A stretch of 64,000 nt of DNA from CAJWKT01 sp964465375 (GCA_964465375.1 CAYXIJ010000012.1:5374-69373), one strand, 5' to 3'; positions 23,667 to 33,699 are shown, numbered from the stretch's first letter. Notes: generated by a model not told the origin, from the letters alone. Numbers and translations: made by a program.

Positions 23667-23794
23667 CGGTAAAAATTAGACCAGAGAATAATCCGTGGGG
23701 ACGTCGTTTTGCAGATCATTTTACTTTACACTAGTGTCGTCGAAGCAGCTATTGCGGCTTAGTATATGCTCGACCAATATCAACAGAAGACGCC

Positions 23795-26700
23795 ATGCGC
23801 CTGACTAAAATTAAGCTTTCGGGCTTTAAATCGTTTGTCGATCCTACGACCATTAGCTTTCCTAGTAATCTCATTGCGATTGTTGGGCCTAATGGGTGTG
23901 GAAAATCTAACGTTATAGATGCAATTCGGTGGGTTTTAGGTGAGGGTTCCGCCAAAACTCTTCGCGGAGACTCTATGGCCGATGTTATTTTTAACGGTTC
24001 GGATGGGCGAAAGCCTGTCGGGCAGGCCAGCATTGAGTTAATTTTCGATAATTCTGATGGTGGATTGGGGGGCGCGTACGCTGGGTATTCGGATCTTTCT
24101 GTGAGGCGTACCGTTACCCGGGATGGCACCTCCCAGTATTACCTGAATAATGGCCGATGTCGTCGGAAAGATATCACTCAGCTTTTGTTAGGCACCGGAT
24201 TGGGCGCTAATAGCTATTCCATTATTGAGCAAGGAATGATATCGCGTTTAATTGAGGCGAAGCCAGAGGATTTAAGGGCTTTTTTGGAGGAGGCTGCTGG
24301 AATTTCCAAATACAAGGAGCGGCGACGAGAAACAGAGAATCGCATACGCCATACGCGTGAAAATCTTGAGCGGCTTGTCGATTTGCGTGAGGAGATTGGG
24401 AAGCAGATTGACCGTCTACAGCGTCAAGCCCGTGCGGCCGAGCGGTACAAGAAACTAAAAGCTGAGCAGCGGCGAACTAGCGCTGAGCTTCTGGCGCTCC
24501 GTTTAGTTGGCCTAAAGAAAGAGGCCGGCACACAGGAAGCGGAATTGACAGGCAAACAGACGGCCTTAGAGGCGGCTTTGGCTCAGCAGCGGGCTTTGGA
24601 GAGCGATGTCGAGCGAATACGTGCTGATTTGAGTGAACAGAATGATAGCTTCTCTGTGCTTCAGGGTGATTACTACAAGATAGGCGCCGAAGTAGCTAGA
24701 TTAGAGCAGTCTCTCCAGCATCGCCAGGAATTAAGCCAGCGTCAATCGGAAGATTTGACAACTACAGTTAAGCATTTAGATGAGATTGAGGGACAAATCG
24801 CCGGGGATCTTGCGGAAATTAAAGAGATCGAGCAAGTACTGGAGCAAGAGTTTACCCCCAATCTGGAGCGCGCACGCGCTGATCGTGAGTCATCTGCACG
24901 CGACCTAGTTGAAATAGAGCAAGCTATGGAGCTTTGGCGGCAGAAGCGTGATGAGCTAGCAAGGCAGCTGGCTGAAAATGCTGACGATTTAGATAGCATT
25001 AGAGGGGAAGTACAGACTGGCTTGGGCCGATTGGCTTCGCTAGAGGCGCTACAGGAAGTTGCGCTAGGTAAGACAGTGTCGGGTGTAAATGATTGGCTGG
25101 AAGCCCATGATTTGATCAGCGAGCCGCGTTTGGGGCAGAGCTTGACTGTTAAGCCTGGCTGGGAGCGTGCAGTAGAAACAGTGTTGGGGAGTTACCTTCA
25201 GGCAGTATGTGTTGATGAGCTTGATAGGGTTGCTGGAAGCCTCGAAAAATTATCCCAGGGCGGACTTATGCTCATAGAGCAAGGTGATTCCGTGAGGGGC
25301 AAGGGTCTAATGGGCGGGAAACTTCTGGATTATGTTGAGGCGCCTGTAGGTGTGACGCAACTATTGAAAAATGTGCGTGTAGCAGATTCATTAGCTGAAG
25401 CACTAGAAATACGCAGAGATCTTAAAGTTGATGAGTCAGTTATCACGCGGGATGGGTTTTGGCTAAGCTTAAGCTGGCTAAGAATCAATCGAGATGATGA
25501 CCCTCAAGTTGGCGTTCTGGCACGCGCCGAAGAAATTGATTCTCTAAACGAGGGGCTGGGTGAGGCCCAGAAAAACCTTACAATTTCTCAGGATAGACAA
25601 AGTAGCCTTGAGGAACAGCAGTCAGATCTTGAGAGCATGGGTGTCGAATTTAAAGTTAAGCTGGATCAAGCTCGTGAGGGGCTTGATCAGAAAAGGGATT
25701 TCGCGCAAGAGCTAGAAATCAAAATTGAGTCCTGTCGTAGCTCAAAAGAATCGGCGACTGCGGCACTTCAGAGGGTATATGCACAAAGAGACTTATTGCT
25801 AAATCGCCAAAAAGAACTTAATGATGAGCTTGATACATCGAAGGAGTCACCCGGCAATGAAGATGAGACTTTAGAGGTCAAGCTCAATGAGCGCTTGGAT
25901 TCCGAGGTACGACTTACTAGGGCCCGGGAAGAAATGGCTGAGACAGATGACAAGTTGCGTGAGAAGCAACAAGAAGTCGTCAGTCAGGAGCAGGTAGTTA
26001 GTGCTGCTCGCATTGAGGTGGAGGAAATGGCTCTTGTAGTGCGTGAGATGCAGGTACGGGCAGAGACACTTGCTGAGCAGCTTACGGAAACTAGTTTTGA
26101 GTTAGAAATGTTAGAAGAGGAGCTACCAAAGGACGCAACTACTGAAATCTGGGAGAACTCACTGGAGAACATCGAACGGCGCATTCAGCGTTTGGGCGCA
26201 ATTAATCTTGCGGCAATCAGTGAATATGAGGAACAATCCGAACGTAAACAGTACCTCGACGCTCAGCATGAGGATTTAAGTGATGCCCTGGCAACGCTGG
26301 CAGACTCCATACGCAAAATTGATAGGGAGACGCGTAGCCGGTTTAAGGAGACATTTGACGAGACAAATAGGGGGCTGAATAATTTATTTCCTAGGCTTTT
26401 TGGGGGTGGGCAGGCTCATTTGGAGCTTGATGGAGAGGATTTATTAAACTCAGGGGTAAAAGTTATGGCCCGACCCCCCGGAAAGCGTATTAGTACTATT
26501 CATCTATTGTCTGGTGGAGAAAAAGCCTTGACGGCTGTTGCGTTAGTTTTTTCGATATTTGGACTAAACCCAGCCCCGTTCTGTCTGCTCGACGAGGTCG
26601 ATGCGCCACTAGACGATGCAAATATCGGCCGCTTCTCAGAAATCGTGAGAGAGATGTCGCAGCATGTTCAATTCATTATCATCACTCACAATAAAGCGAC

Positions 26701-26806
26701 AATGGAAATTATGCATCAGCTAACTGGTGTAACCATGAATGAGCCGGGTGTTTCTAGACTTGTTGCCGTAGATATAGATGAGGCTGTAAAGATGGCGGCG
26801 GTCTAG
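23795..26806 (+). CDS. smc: Chromosome segregation ATPase SMC with short coiled-coil arms
   Basis: 1003 residues against roughly 1160-1190 for typical bacterial SMC. Walker A GPNGCGKS is at residues 31-38, and the Q-loop region lies near 145-160. The hinge is about residues 420-565 (VKPGWERAVETVLGSYLQAVC). The ABC signature LLSGGEKALTAV is near 904 and Walker B CLLDEVDAPLDD near 927-938, with the D-loop and H-loop (IIITHNKATME) after it. The arms are about 245 and 280 residues, shorter than the usual 330 or so on both sides, so the shortening looks balanced. It forms condensin with ScpA and ScpB, encoded at 32-33.7 kb. zipA follows after 8 bases. Confidence 0.95.
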   Translation: MRLTKIKLSGFKSFVDPTTISFPSNLIAIVGPNGCGKSNVIDAIRWVLGEGSAKTLRGDSMADVIFNGSDGRKPVGQASIELIFDNSDGGLGGAYAGYSDLSVRRTVTRDGTSQYYLNNGRCRRKDITQLLLGTGLGANSYSIIEQGMISRLIEAKPEDLRAFLEEAAGISKYKERRRETENRIRHTRENLERLVDLREEIGKQIDRLQRQARAAERYKKLKAEQRRTSAELLALRLVGLKKEAGTQEAELTGKQTALEAALAQQRALESDVERIRADLSEQNDSFSVLQGDYYKIGAEVARLEQSLQHRQELSQRQSEDLTTTVKHLDEIEGQIAGDLAEIKEIEQVLEQEFTPNLERARADRESSARDLVEIEQAMELWRQKRDELARQLAENADDLDSIRGEVQTGLGRLASLEALQEVALGKTVSGVNDWLEAHDLISEPRLGQSLTVKPGWERAVETVLGSYLQAVCVDELDRVAGSLEKLSQGGLMLIEQGDSVRGKGLMGGKLLDYVEAPVGVTQLLKNVRVADSLAEALEIRRDLKVDESVITRDGFWLSLSWLRINRDDDPQVGVLARAEEIDSLNEGLGEAQKNLTISQDRQSSLEEQQSDLESMGVEFKVKLDQAREGLDQKRDFAQELEIKIESCRSSKESATAALQRVYAQRDLLLNRQKELNDELDTSKESPGNEDETLEVKLNERLDSEVRLTRAREEMAETDDKLREKQQEVVSQEQVVSAARIEVEEMALVVREMQVRAETLAEQLTETSFELEMLEEELPKDATTEIWENSLENIERRIQRLGAINLAAISEYEEQSERKQYLDAQHEDLSDALATLADSIRKIDRETRSRFKETFDETNRGLNNLFPRLFGGGQAHLELDGEDLLNSGVKVMARPPGKRISTIHLLSGGEKALTAVALVFSIFGLNPAPFCLLDEVDAPLDDANIGRFSEIVREMSQHVQFIIITHNKATMEIMHQLTGVTMNEPGVSRLVAVDIDEAVKMAAV

Positions 26807-26814
26807 GCGGGTGA

Positions 26815-27450
26815 ATGATGACAGAAATGCGCTTGATATTACTAAGCTTAGGATTGCTTTTTGTGGCCTACTTGTATTTTTCCGGGCGCAGTAGTTTTAG
26901 GTTTTCTTTAAAACATCAGCAATTTAAAAATCTTCCCGATCAATCAAAGCTAGAGAAAGGATTGGTCGATACCATTAAGGAGCATCAAAGGGAACCAGCT
27001 GTAGAAAAGGTAGAGCCAAAGGATAAAGTAGAGGGAAAGCCACTCGTAATTAGAGTTGTGCCAAGAGACGGAGAATTTACTATGGAGCGCATTGTTTTAG
27101 CGTTGCATGAGGCAGGCTTAAGACAAGGTAAATACAATATTTTCCACTTCTTCCGCGAATCCGTGCCAGAAGAGACTCTTTTTTCCGTCGCAAATTTGAG
27201 AGAGCCCGGTGTTTTTGATCTCACTAATTTAGAGCAAGAGAAAGTTCCAGGGCTAAGTTTTTTTCTTATGCTTCCTGGTCCCACGGATCCACTGGGCAGA
27301 TTTGACAGAATGGTCGAAACTGCTAGATGGGTAGCGGAACAACTTGATGCTGATTTATTTGACGAAAGAGGTAGTTCGTGGAGCATCCAGCGAGAATGCT
27401 ACTTTAGAGAGGAAGTTGTTGAGTATTGCCAACAGTTTAATATGTCCTAA
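26815..27450 (+). CDS. zipA: Cell division protein ZipA
   Basis: 211 residues, shorter than E. coli ZipA (328) because the linker is short. An N-terminal membrane helix (LILLSLGLLFVAYLYF) is followed by a basic and charged linker (about residues 25-75) and the ZipA C-terminal FtsZ-binding domain. The domain has PLVIRVVPRDGEFTMERIVL, FSVANLREPGVFDLTNLEQ and PGLSFFLMLPGPTDP. It tethers FtsZ to the inner membrane. The smc-zipA-ligA order is typical of Gammaproteobacteria. Start codons at 26818 and 26827 are alternatives. Confidence 0.93.
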   Translation: MMTEMRLILLSLGLLFVAYLYFSGRSSFRFSLKHQQFKNLPDQSKLEKGLVDTIKEHQREPAVEKVEPKDKVEGKPLVIRVVPRDGEFTMERIVLALHEAGLRQGKYNIFHFFRESVPEETLFSVANLREPGVFDLTNLEQEKVPGLSFFLMLPGPTDPLGRFDRMVETARWVAEQLDADLFDERGSSWSIQRECYFREEVVEYCQQFNMS

Positions 27451-27460
27451 CGGCTTTTAA

Positions 27461-29503
27461 GTGCCCCCTAAGAACGAGAAAGTAGTTTTTTTTGAGCTGG
27501 AAAAGCTGCGGGAAACCATTGAGCAATATAATTTTGCCTATTACGTATTGGATGATCCAGCTACTTCCGATTCAGAATATGATCGTTTGATGCGACGATT
27601 GGTGGCTCTTGAGGAAAAATACCCTAATTTTTTAGTGCTTAATTCACCAAGCCAGCGAGTTGGGGTTCGACCGATAAGCGAATTTAAAGAAGTTAGACAT
27701 GGTTTTCCTATGTTGTCCCTTGAGAATGCTCTGAGCAAGGACGAACTTGTCAATTGGTTAGGTCGCAGAGTCAAGAAGCCTCTCGAGGCAGCGGGAGTGA
27801 CTGGGAACGATATCGATTTTGTTGCCGAACCCAAACTTGATGGGGCTGCTGTTAGTGTTCGCTATGAAGAGGGGTTGTTAGTTCTTGGTTGTACTAGGGG
27901 GGATGGAAATTTTGGCGAAGATATTACCCACAATATTAGAACTATTCGGGCCGTACCACTCAGACTCAAGGGAAAACACCCTCCACCGGTACTAGAAGTT
28001 AGGGGTGAGGTATTTATGCCTAAAGCCGATTTTTTAGACTACAACGCTCAGGCTCTTGAGGGGAATAAAAAACGCTTTGTTAATCCGCGTAATGCAGCGG
28101 CAGGTAGTCTTCGTCAACTGGATCCAAGGCTCACGGCGCAACGCCCTTTGGATATATTTTTTTATGGCATTGGGGATGTCGTAGGCTGGAGTGCCCCGCA
28201 TAGCCATAGCGAGCTATTGGGTAAACTGCGTGATCTTGGCTTAAAAACATGTCGTGACTCAAAGGTTGTTAAGGGCCTTCAGGGTTGTTTAGACTATTAT
28301 TTGGGTATAAGTAAGAAAAGGGATGATTTACCTTACGAAATAGACGGTGTTGTGTATAAAGTTGATAGCCTTAGGATTCAAAGAGAATTAGGCTTAAGTC
28401 GAAGACATCCAAATTGGGCGATCGCTCACAAATTCCCTCCCCAAGAGGAGATAACTACAGTCAAGGGCATTGAATTCCAGGTGGGGCGGACTGGAGCCCT
28501 CACGCCTGTTGCTCGTTTGCATCCGGTATTTGTGGGGGGCGTAACAGTGAGTAACGCTACCCTGCATAACGTGGATGAACTTAAGCGCATCGACATTAGG
28601 GTGGGGGACAGTGTAATTATTAGTCGTGCTGGTGATGTAATTCCAAAAATTGTTAAGGTCTTAGGAGAAAGGAGACCTAAGAACGCAAGCATAATAAGCG
28701 CGCCAAGGAGCTGCCCTATTTGTGGCTCAGACACAATTCGTGCAGAGGGAGAAACCATTGTGCGCTGTGGGGGTGGGCTTATTTGTTCGGCCCAATTGAA
28801 AGAGACAATCCGGCATTTTGCCTCACGCAAGGCGATGGATATTGATGGGTTAGGGACAAAATTAGTTCATCAACTAGTATCATCCGGAACTGTTAAAAGT
28901 CCCGCAGATCTATATGATCTCTCCCTTGATCAATTAGTGGAATTCGAAAGAATGGGAGAGAAATCCGCCTCCAATATTCTTAATGCGTTATCTGAAAGTA
29001 AGTCAACTACTTTTGGGCGATTTTTATTTGCATTGGGTATTCGTGGTGTGGGCGAGGCAACGGCTTTAGAGCTTTCCAAAAATTTTTCTTCTCTAGAGAA
29101 TCTTATGATGGCATCTCGAGAACGCTTCCTTGAGATACAAGATATTGGTCCAATAGTAGCTACTCACATCAGTGCTTTTTTTCAAGAAAAATTTAATTTG
29201 GAAGTCGTTGGAAAATTGAAAGCAAAAGGTATTCAGTGGTCAAATGAGATTATACCTGTTGTTTCGCACTTACCCTTACAGGGAAAAACAGTAGTACTCA
29301 CCGGGTCCTTGTCCGATTTCAGTCGGGAAAAAGCAAAAACGCAATTAGTTGCTCTTGGAGCAAGGGTAGCAACTAGCGTGTCAAGAAATACTGATTTTAT
29401 TGTTGTTGGAAAAAATCCAGGATCAAAGTTTGCTCAAGCCAAAGAGTTAGGTATTGAGATTGTCTCAGAGACTGACTTTTTAGCAATCGTTCAGCAGAAT
29501 TAG
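27461..29503 (+). CDS. ligA: NAD-dependent DNA ligase LigA
   Basis: 680 residues from a GTG, ten bases after zipA. The order is: Ia domain, adenylation domain with catalytic Lys125 in EPKLDGAAV, OB fold, a four-Cys zinc finger (CPICG then C-x-GGLIC near residues 415-440), HhH repeats, and a C-terminal BRCT domain (GKTVVLTGSLSDFSREKA) from about 605. All parts are complete. It seals Okazaki nicks. Its stop is one base from the convergent peptidylprolyl isomerase gene, leaving no room for a separate terminator. Confidence 0.97.
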   Translation: MPPKNEKVVFFELEKLRETIEQYNFAYYVLDDPATSDSEYDRLMRRLVALEEKYPNFLVLNSPSQRVGVRPISEFKEVRHGFPMLSLENALSKDELVNWLGRRVKKPLEAAGVTGNDIDFVAEPKLDGAAVSVRYEEGLLVLGCTRGDGNFGEDITHNIRTIRAVPLRLKGKHPPPVLEVRGEVFMPKADFLDYNAQALEGNKKRFVNPRNAAAGSLRQLDPRLTAQRPLDIFFYGIGDVVGWSAPHSHSELLGKLRDLGLKTCRDSKVVKGLQGCLDYYLGISKKRDDLPYEIDGVVYKVDSLRIQRELGLSRRHPNWAIAHKFPPQEEITTVKGIEFQVGRTGALTPVARLHPVFVGGVTVSNATLHNVDELKRIDIRVGDSVIISRAGDVIPKIVKVLGERRPKNASIISAPRSCPICGSDTIRAEGETIVRCGGGLICSAQLKETIRHFASRKAMDIDGLGTKLVHQLVSSGTVKSPADLYDLSLDQLVEFERMGEKSASNILNALSESKSTTFGRFLFALGIRGVGEATALELSKNFSSLENLMMASRERFLEIQDIGPIVATHISAFFQEKFNLEVVGKLKAKGIQWSNEIIPVVSHLPLQGKTVVLTGSLSDFSREKAKTQLVALGARVATSVSRNTDFIVVGKNPGSKFAQAKELGIEIVSETDFLAIVQQN

Positions 29504-29504
29504 G

Positions 29505-30335
29505 CTATAACTCCGAGGGATCTGTCACAATTTCAGCAGCCGCACGAAGAGAGCCCACAAAAGCTTCAATTTTTTCCTGGCGCACAAACTGAGTTAATTC
29601 CGTCCTCACTGGATCGAGTCCCGGTGCAGCCTGGTCCCGCTTGTCTTCCAATAAAATTACGTGAAATCCAAACTGGGTTTCCACTGGTTCTGATGAATGA
29701 CTTCCCACCTCCATGTTACGCACTGCAGCCGCAAATGGTGCAACCATGGTTTCTGCTGCAAACCAACCTAGGTCTCCACCATTAGGACCGCTTGGCCCGG
29801 TCGATCGATCGATGGCGAGTTGTTCAAAATTTTGACCACGGCCAAGCTCCTCAATAACTGCAAGGGCCTCTTCATGATCGTTTAGAAGGATATGTCGGGC
29901 CTTGTACTGGGGCCCTGAAAGTTGATCGATATTTTTGTCGTATGCCAACCGAAGCTCAGCTTCAGAGACAGGGTTCCGTTCAAGGTAGTCTGATGCCATA
30001 CGGCGAGCCAATATTTGGTCTCTTTGGATGCTGAGTTCTGCGATTATTTGAGGATCATTGCTTAATTCTTCGGTTTCTGCCGCATCCGCTAGCAGTCGGA
30101 TTCTTATTAATTCGTCCAGCATAGTTTCGCGCTCAGAGTTTGTAAGATCCTCAGCATTTTTTTGAATACGGCTTCGTGCGTACAGATCGAGAGCTGAAAG
30201 TAAGATAGGTGAGTTGTTTACTCTGGCTGCAACTGGCGGGTTGTTGCTGCTCTCAACATCTAACTCATTCTCGCTACAGCCAAGTGCTAGGGTTAAGACA
30301 GATATGGATAATAGTTTCAATCGCACTGAAATCAT
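29505..30335 (-). CDS. PpiC-type (parvulin) peptidylprolyl isomerase lipoprotein
   Basis: 276 residues. The signal peptide ends in the lipobox LALGC. A SurA/EpsD-like N-terminal helical part (ARVNNSPILLSALDLYARSRI) is followed by a parvulin domain at about residues 145-245. That domain holds YKARHILLNDHEEAL, GGDLGWFAAETMVAPFAAAV and ETQFGFHVILLEDKRD. It should help fold outer-membrane or exported proteins from the membrane surface. Next upstream on the strand is bolA, 21 bases away. Confidence 0.88.
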   Translation of the reverse strand: MISVRLKLLSISVLTLALGCSENELDVESSNNPPVAARVNNSPILLSALDLYARSRIQKNAEDLTNSERETMLDELIRIRLLADAAETEELSNDPQIIAELSIQRDQILARRMASDYLERNPVSEAELRLAYDKNIDQLSGPQYKARHILLNDHEEALAVIEELGRGQNFEQLAIDRSTGPSGPNGGDLGWFAAETMVAPFAAAVRNMEVGSHSSEPVETQFGFHVILLEDKRDQAAPGLDPVRTELTQFVRQEKIEAFVGSLRAAAEIVTDPSEL

Positions 30336-30356
30336 AAGAATTCCTTTATCATCTTT

Positions 30357-30650
30357 TTAAGAATTGGTGTTTGTTATTGATAGTGCAGTAATGCTGACTG
30401 CATGAATGTCCGTATCCATCATCTCACCAAGGGCTTCAAAAACCAATCTATGGCGGTCAATTGGGCGCATTCCCGAGAAAAATCCAGAAATTATCCGGAT
30501 TTTGTAGTGTCCTTTCCCCTCTTGTGCTCCTGCATGACCCTCATGCGATGCAGTATCATCGACAATCTCCAAGGCCTCCGGGCGAAATGCTTCCTCAAGA
30601 CAGGAACGAATACGGGTAACACAATCCTTTTTGGTGGTTTTGTTGCTCAC
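30357..30650 (-). CDS. BolA family protein
   Basis: 97 residues. The BolA fold is indicated by IRSCLEEAFRPEALEIVDDT, a HYKIRIISGFFSGMRPIDRHRLVFEAL core and a final IHAVSITALS strand. The conserved His of the DRHR segment and the upstream loop (HEGHAG) fit [2Fe-2S] sharing with monothiol glutaredoxin. It could be BolA or IbaG type; the GHAG-containing loop favours BolA proper. It lies between the parvulin lipoprotein and yciB genes on the same strand. Confidence 0.88.
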   Translation of the reverse strand: MSNKTTKKDCVTRIRSCLEEAFRPEALEIVDDTASHEGHAGAQEGKGHYKIRIISGFFSGMRPIDRHRLVFEALGEMMDTDIHAVSITALSITNTNS

Positions 30651-30679
30651 TGTCTAATTTTAAGTGGATTAAGCTGAAA

Positions 30680-31234
30680 TTAGGATGCTGTGCTACTAGG
30701 GTTTTTGTCTGTACTTGTATGGCGCGTAATCCAGATGGCTTGAATAATTGTCGCAACTAGCGTTATTCCAAGAACTCCAAATAATTTGAAATTTACCCAA
30801 ATGGACTCACTGAAGTTATAGACTACAAATAAGTTAGTTGCAGCCAAAAATAGAAAAACACCTATCCACATGACATTAATTTTTTTCCAAATGGTGCTAT
30901 TTATGGTAATGACTTCACCCATGAGTCGTTCCATTGGGGTTGACTTCGTTAGTAGTTGGGTCCCTGAAAAGCCTAATGCTAAGAGTGCATAGATTACTGT
31001 AGGTTTCCATTGTATGAAAATTCCATCCCGAAGCCATAGAGTCATCGAGCCAAAGACTAGGACCAAAAGGGTAGATAGCAGCACCATACGACTTATTGAG
31101 CGCTTCCATAGCCATAGGATAATAATCTGAATAACCATTGCCGCCATTATCGTTGCTGTTGCGACATAGATGCCAGCGATTTGGTATGCGAGAAAAAATG
31201 CGACAACGGGAAAAAAATCCAATAGTAGCTTCAT
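30680..31234 (-). CDS. yciB: Inner-membrane protein YciB (septation protein A family)
   Basis: 184 residues with about five membrane helices. The family opening MKLLLDFFPVVAFFLAYQI is complete, and WKPTVIYALLALGFSGTQL and the MWIGVFLFLAATNLFVVYNF block are typical. YciB is linked to septation and envelope integrity in enterics; its molecular role is not settled. It is the first gene of the yciB-bolA-parvulin run and is divergent from the site-2 protease gene. Confidence 0.92.
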   Translation of the reverse strand: MKLLLDFFPVVAFFLAYQIAGIYVATATIMAAMVIQIIILWLWKRSISRMVLLSTLLVLVFGSMTLWLRDGIFIQWKPTVIYALLALGFSGTQLLTKSTPMERLMGEVITINSTIWKKINVMWIGVFLFLAATNLFVVYNFSESIWVNFKLFGVLGITLVATIIQAIWITRHTSTDKNPSSTAS

Positions 31235-31409
31235 GATATGCAGCCGTAAAAAGCCTTAAACCTACGTGGAAAACTTGAGATTATCAGATTAGGCGGGTTC
31301 AAGGGCAAGGAGCCAGGACTGAGGAGGGTAAAGAAGGGCTTTTGGTGAGACAGCAGATTCCCAAGCGCTGACCAGTGAGAACCGCATTCGAAGTGAGTAT
31401 ACTATCCGA

Positions 31410-32075
31410 ATGCCAGGCATCGATATAGCGGGCTTTTTGGGGATTCTGTCCGTGGCCATAATTCCTGTACTGTTCGCAGTAACCCTGCATGAGGTCGCTC
31501 ATGGGTGGGTAGCCATGAAGTTGGGTGATCGAACAGCAGAGATGGCAGGGAGACTCACTGTTAATCCAATCAAGCACGTGGATCCTATGGGTACGGTTGT
31601 TGTCCCGGTGGTACTTGCGTTATTTTCCCCATTCATTTTTGGGTGGGCTAAACCGGTTCCGGTGGCATTTCATAACTTGCGTCAGCCTAGGAGGGACATG
31701 GTTCTAGTGGCAGTTGCTGGACCAGTAGCCAATTTAATCATGGCGTTAGGCTGGGCTCTTATTAGCGGGTTATTGTCACCGTTATTCATAAATGCTGGTG
31801 GGCTTTCAGATTGGATAGCAGGGATGTGTAAGCTTGGGATCTTTATAAATGTCATTCTAGCTGTATTTAATATGCTACCTATTCCCCCTTTGGATGGTGG
31901 GCGGGTTCTTGCGGGGCTGTTACCCCCAAGAAATGCACTCTTGTTGCATAGAATTGAACCCTTCGGCTTCATGATTGTTATTGGCCTGATGCTTACGGGG
32001 ACGCTGTGGAGACTTATTGAGCCATTTATACTTTTTTTCAATGATTTTTTCTCTTCGGTTGCAGGCATGGCGTAA
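31410..32075 (+). CDS. Site-2 protease family zinc metalloprotease (M50)
   Basis: 221 residues and about five to six membrane helices. The HEVAH zinc motif lies near residue 28 (VTLHEVAHGWVAMKLGDRTA), and the second zinc-ligand segment is NMLPIPPLDGGRVLAGLLP near 155. A PMGTVVVPV loop between them matches the M50B subgroup commonly found beside scpAB. It is an intramembrane protease of unknown substrate. The stop directly abuts the scpA ATG. Confidence 0.9.
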   Translation: MPGIDIAGFLGILSVAIIPVLFAVTLHEVAHGWVAMKLGDRTAEMAGRLTVNPIKHVDPMGTVVVPVVLALFSPFIFGWAKPVPVAFHNLRQPRRDMVLVAVAGPVANLIMALGWALISGLLSPLFINAGGLSDWIAGMCKLGIFINVILAVFNMLPIPPLDGGRVLAGLLPPRNALLLHRIEPFGFMIVIGLMLTGTLWRLIEPFILFFNDFFSSVAGMA

Positions 32076-32987
32076 ATGACTATTGACTCGAATCAGTCTG
32101 GTAAAGCGGAGCTTAAGCTTGTGTCGACTAGCCCCCCTCCAGTGAGTGGCGAGGGAGGAGCACCTTCACAGGGCGAAATGCCTTTTGCTGTTGTAGAAGG
32201 CGAACCGATTACAGAATTGCCACGCGATCTTTACATTCCGCCCCATGCACTCGAGGTATTTCTAGAGGCCTTTGAAGGGCCATTAGATTTATTGTTATAT
32301 CTAATTCGGCGTCAAAATCTCGATATTCTAGATATCCCTATTGCTGAGATCACCCGACAGTATGTTGAATACATAGAATTGATGAGTGAGATGCAATTTG
32401 AGCTAGCAGGCGAATATCTCGTGATGGCTGCAACGCTGGCAGAGATCAAGTCAAGAATGCTGTTGCCGCGGTCAGAGGAAATGGAAGATGAGGAAAATGA
32501 TCCTAGGGCTGAGTTAGTCCGGCGTCTTCAGGAATATGAGCGCTTCAAGGTAGCATCTGATGAAATAAATGCTCTTGAGCGCCTAGAGAGAGATGTTGTC
32601 CAAGCTAGAGTAGAAGTTTTGGAGCGAAAGGTTGTCACTAGGTTGCCGGATCTCACGCTTAAGGAATTAATGCTTTCCTTCAAGGATGTTATTGCTCGTT
32701 CGGAGCAGTTTGCTAACTTACATCTCGAGAGAGAGCCTCTATCCGTCCGAGAGCGTATGTCAGAGATTCTAGTAAAGCTAGAAGGTAAGGTTTTTACTGA
32801 TTTTATAGACCTATTTAACCCCAAAGAAGGCAGGATGGGCGTCACTGTGAGTTTTCTTGCAATTTTAGAGCTACTTAGGGAGGCATTAATTGAGGTAGTA
32901 CAGCAGGATCCCTATGACCCTATTCATGTAAGGGTTTCGCACAAACCAAAGCTTGGGCAAAACATCACTAAAAAAGAGCCAGCTTAG
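32076..32987 (+). CDS. scpA: Segregation and condensation protein A
   Basis: 303 residues with an extra Pro/Ser/Glu-rich N-terminus of about 60 residues before the conserved FLEAFEGPLDLLLYLIRRQN start. Further family blocks are DILDIPIAEITRQYVEYI, YLVMAATLAEIKSRMLLP and a C-terminal winged helix with VTVSFLAILELLREALI. ScpA is the kleisin that bridges SMC heads. It is followed after 10 bases by scpB. Confidence 0.95.
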   Translation: MTIDSNQSGKAELKLVSTSPPPVSGEGGAPSQGEMPFAVVEGEPITELPRDLYIPPHALEVFLEAFEGPLDLLLYLIRRQNLDILDIPIAEITRQYVEYIELMSEMQFELAGEYLVMAATLAEIKSRMLLPRSEEMEDEENDPRAELVRRLQEYERFKVASDEINALERLERDVVQARVEVLERKVVTRLPDLTLKELMLSFKDVIARSEQFANLHLEREPLSVRERMSEILVKLEGKVFTDFIDLFNPKEGRMGVTVSFLAILELLREALIEVVQQDPYDPIHVRVSHKPKLGQNITKKEPA

Positions 32988-32997
32988 CTAGGAAAGT

Positions 32998-33699
32998 ATG
33001 GAACATACTGAGATTAAAAAAATTACAGAAGCAGCCCTATTGGCTGCTGGTTGCCCTCTGTCTTTAGATAAGATATCTGAGCTTTTTGGTAAGCGATCCA
33101 GGCCGGACCGAAAGGCCCTCAAGGAGGTTCTAGAGGAACTTGCTAGGGACTACGAGGATCGCGGTATTGAGCTCAAGGAGGTAGCAAGCGGTTATCGCGT
33201 ACAAATTAAGAGCTCTGTAGCAGATTGGCTCACGCCATTATGGGAAGAAAGGACGCCAAGATATAGCCGTGCGCTACTTGAAACCTTATCTTTAATTGCT
33301 TATCGACAGCCAATTACAAGAGGGGAAATTGAGGATGTGCGTGGCGTTGCGGTAACCACTAATATCATCCGGACTTTACTGGAAAGGGGGTGGGTAAGGG
33401 TAGTTGGACATCGTGATGTGCCAGGTAAGCCCGCCATGTTTGCTACCACGTCGGAATTTCTTGATTACTTTGGCATGAAGAAATTAGATGATTTGCCACC
33501 GCTTTCAGAAATCAAAGAGTTAGTAGTTGATGGGGCTGGGCTGGGATTACCACAGGTGAGCCCACAGACTGATTTAATTGATTCGCTGGAACAAGACAAC
33601 AAAGAGTCGGAGTCATTAACAGCGGACACTGGAGAACAAAATAATTTTGACAAGCCTTCAGACACTGTAATTCCACTGACTAACCCGGAGCCCAGCTGA
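32998..33699 (+). CDS. scpB: Segregation and condensation protein B
   Basis: 233 residues. Two winged helices are visible: LLAAGCPLSLDKISELFG with GIELKEVASGYRVQI, then LETLSLIAYRQPITRGEIEDVRGV with LLERGWVRVVGHRDVPGKP. The last 50 or so residues are a Ser/Asp/Glu-rich disordered tail. It dimerises on ScpA in the SMC complex. It lies between scpA and rluB, the usual order. Confidence 0.96.
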   Translation: MEHTEIKKITEAALLAAGCPLSLDKISELFGKRSRPDRKALKEVLEELARDYEDRGIELKEVASGYRVQIKSSVADWLTPLWEERTPRYSRALLETLSLIAYRQPITRGEIEDVRGVAVTTNIIRTLLERGWVRVVGHRDVPGKPAMFATTSEFLDYFGMKKLDDLPPLSEIKELVVDGAGLGLPQVSPQTDLIDSLEQDNKESESLTADTGEQNNFDKPSDTVIPLTNPEPS

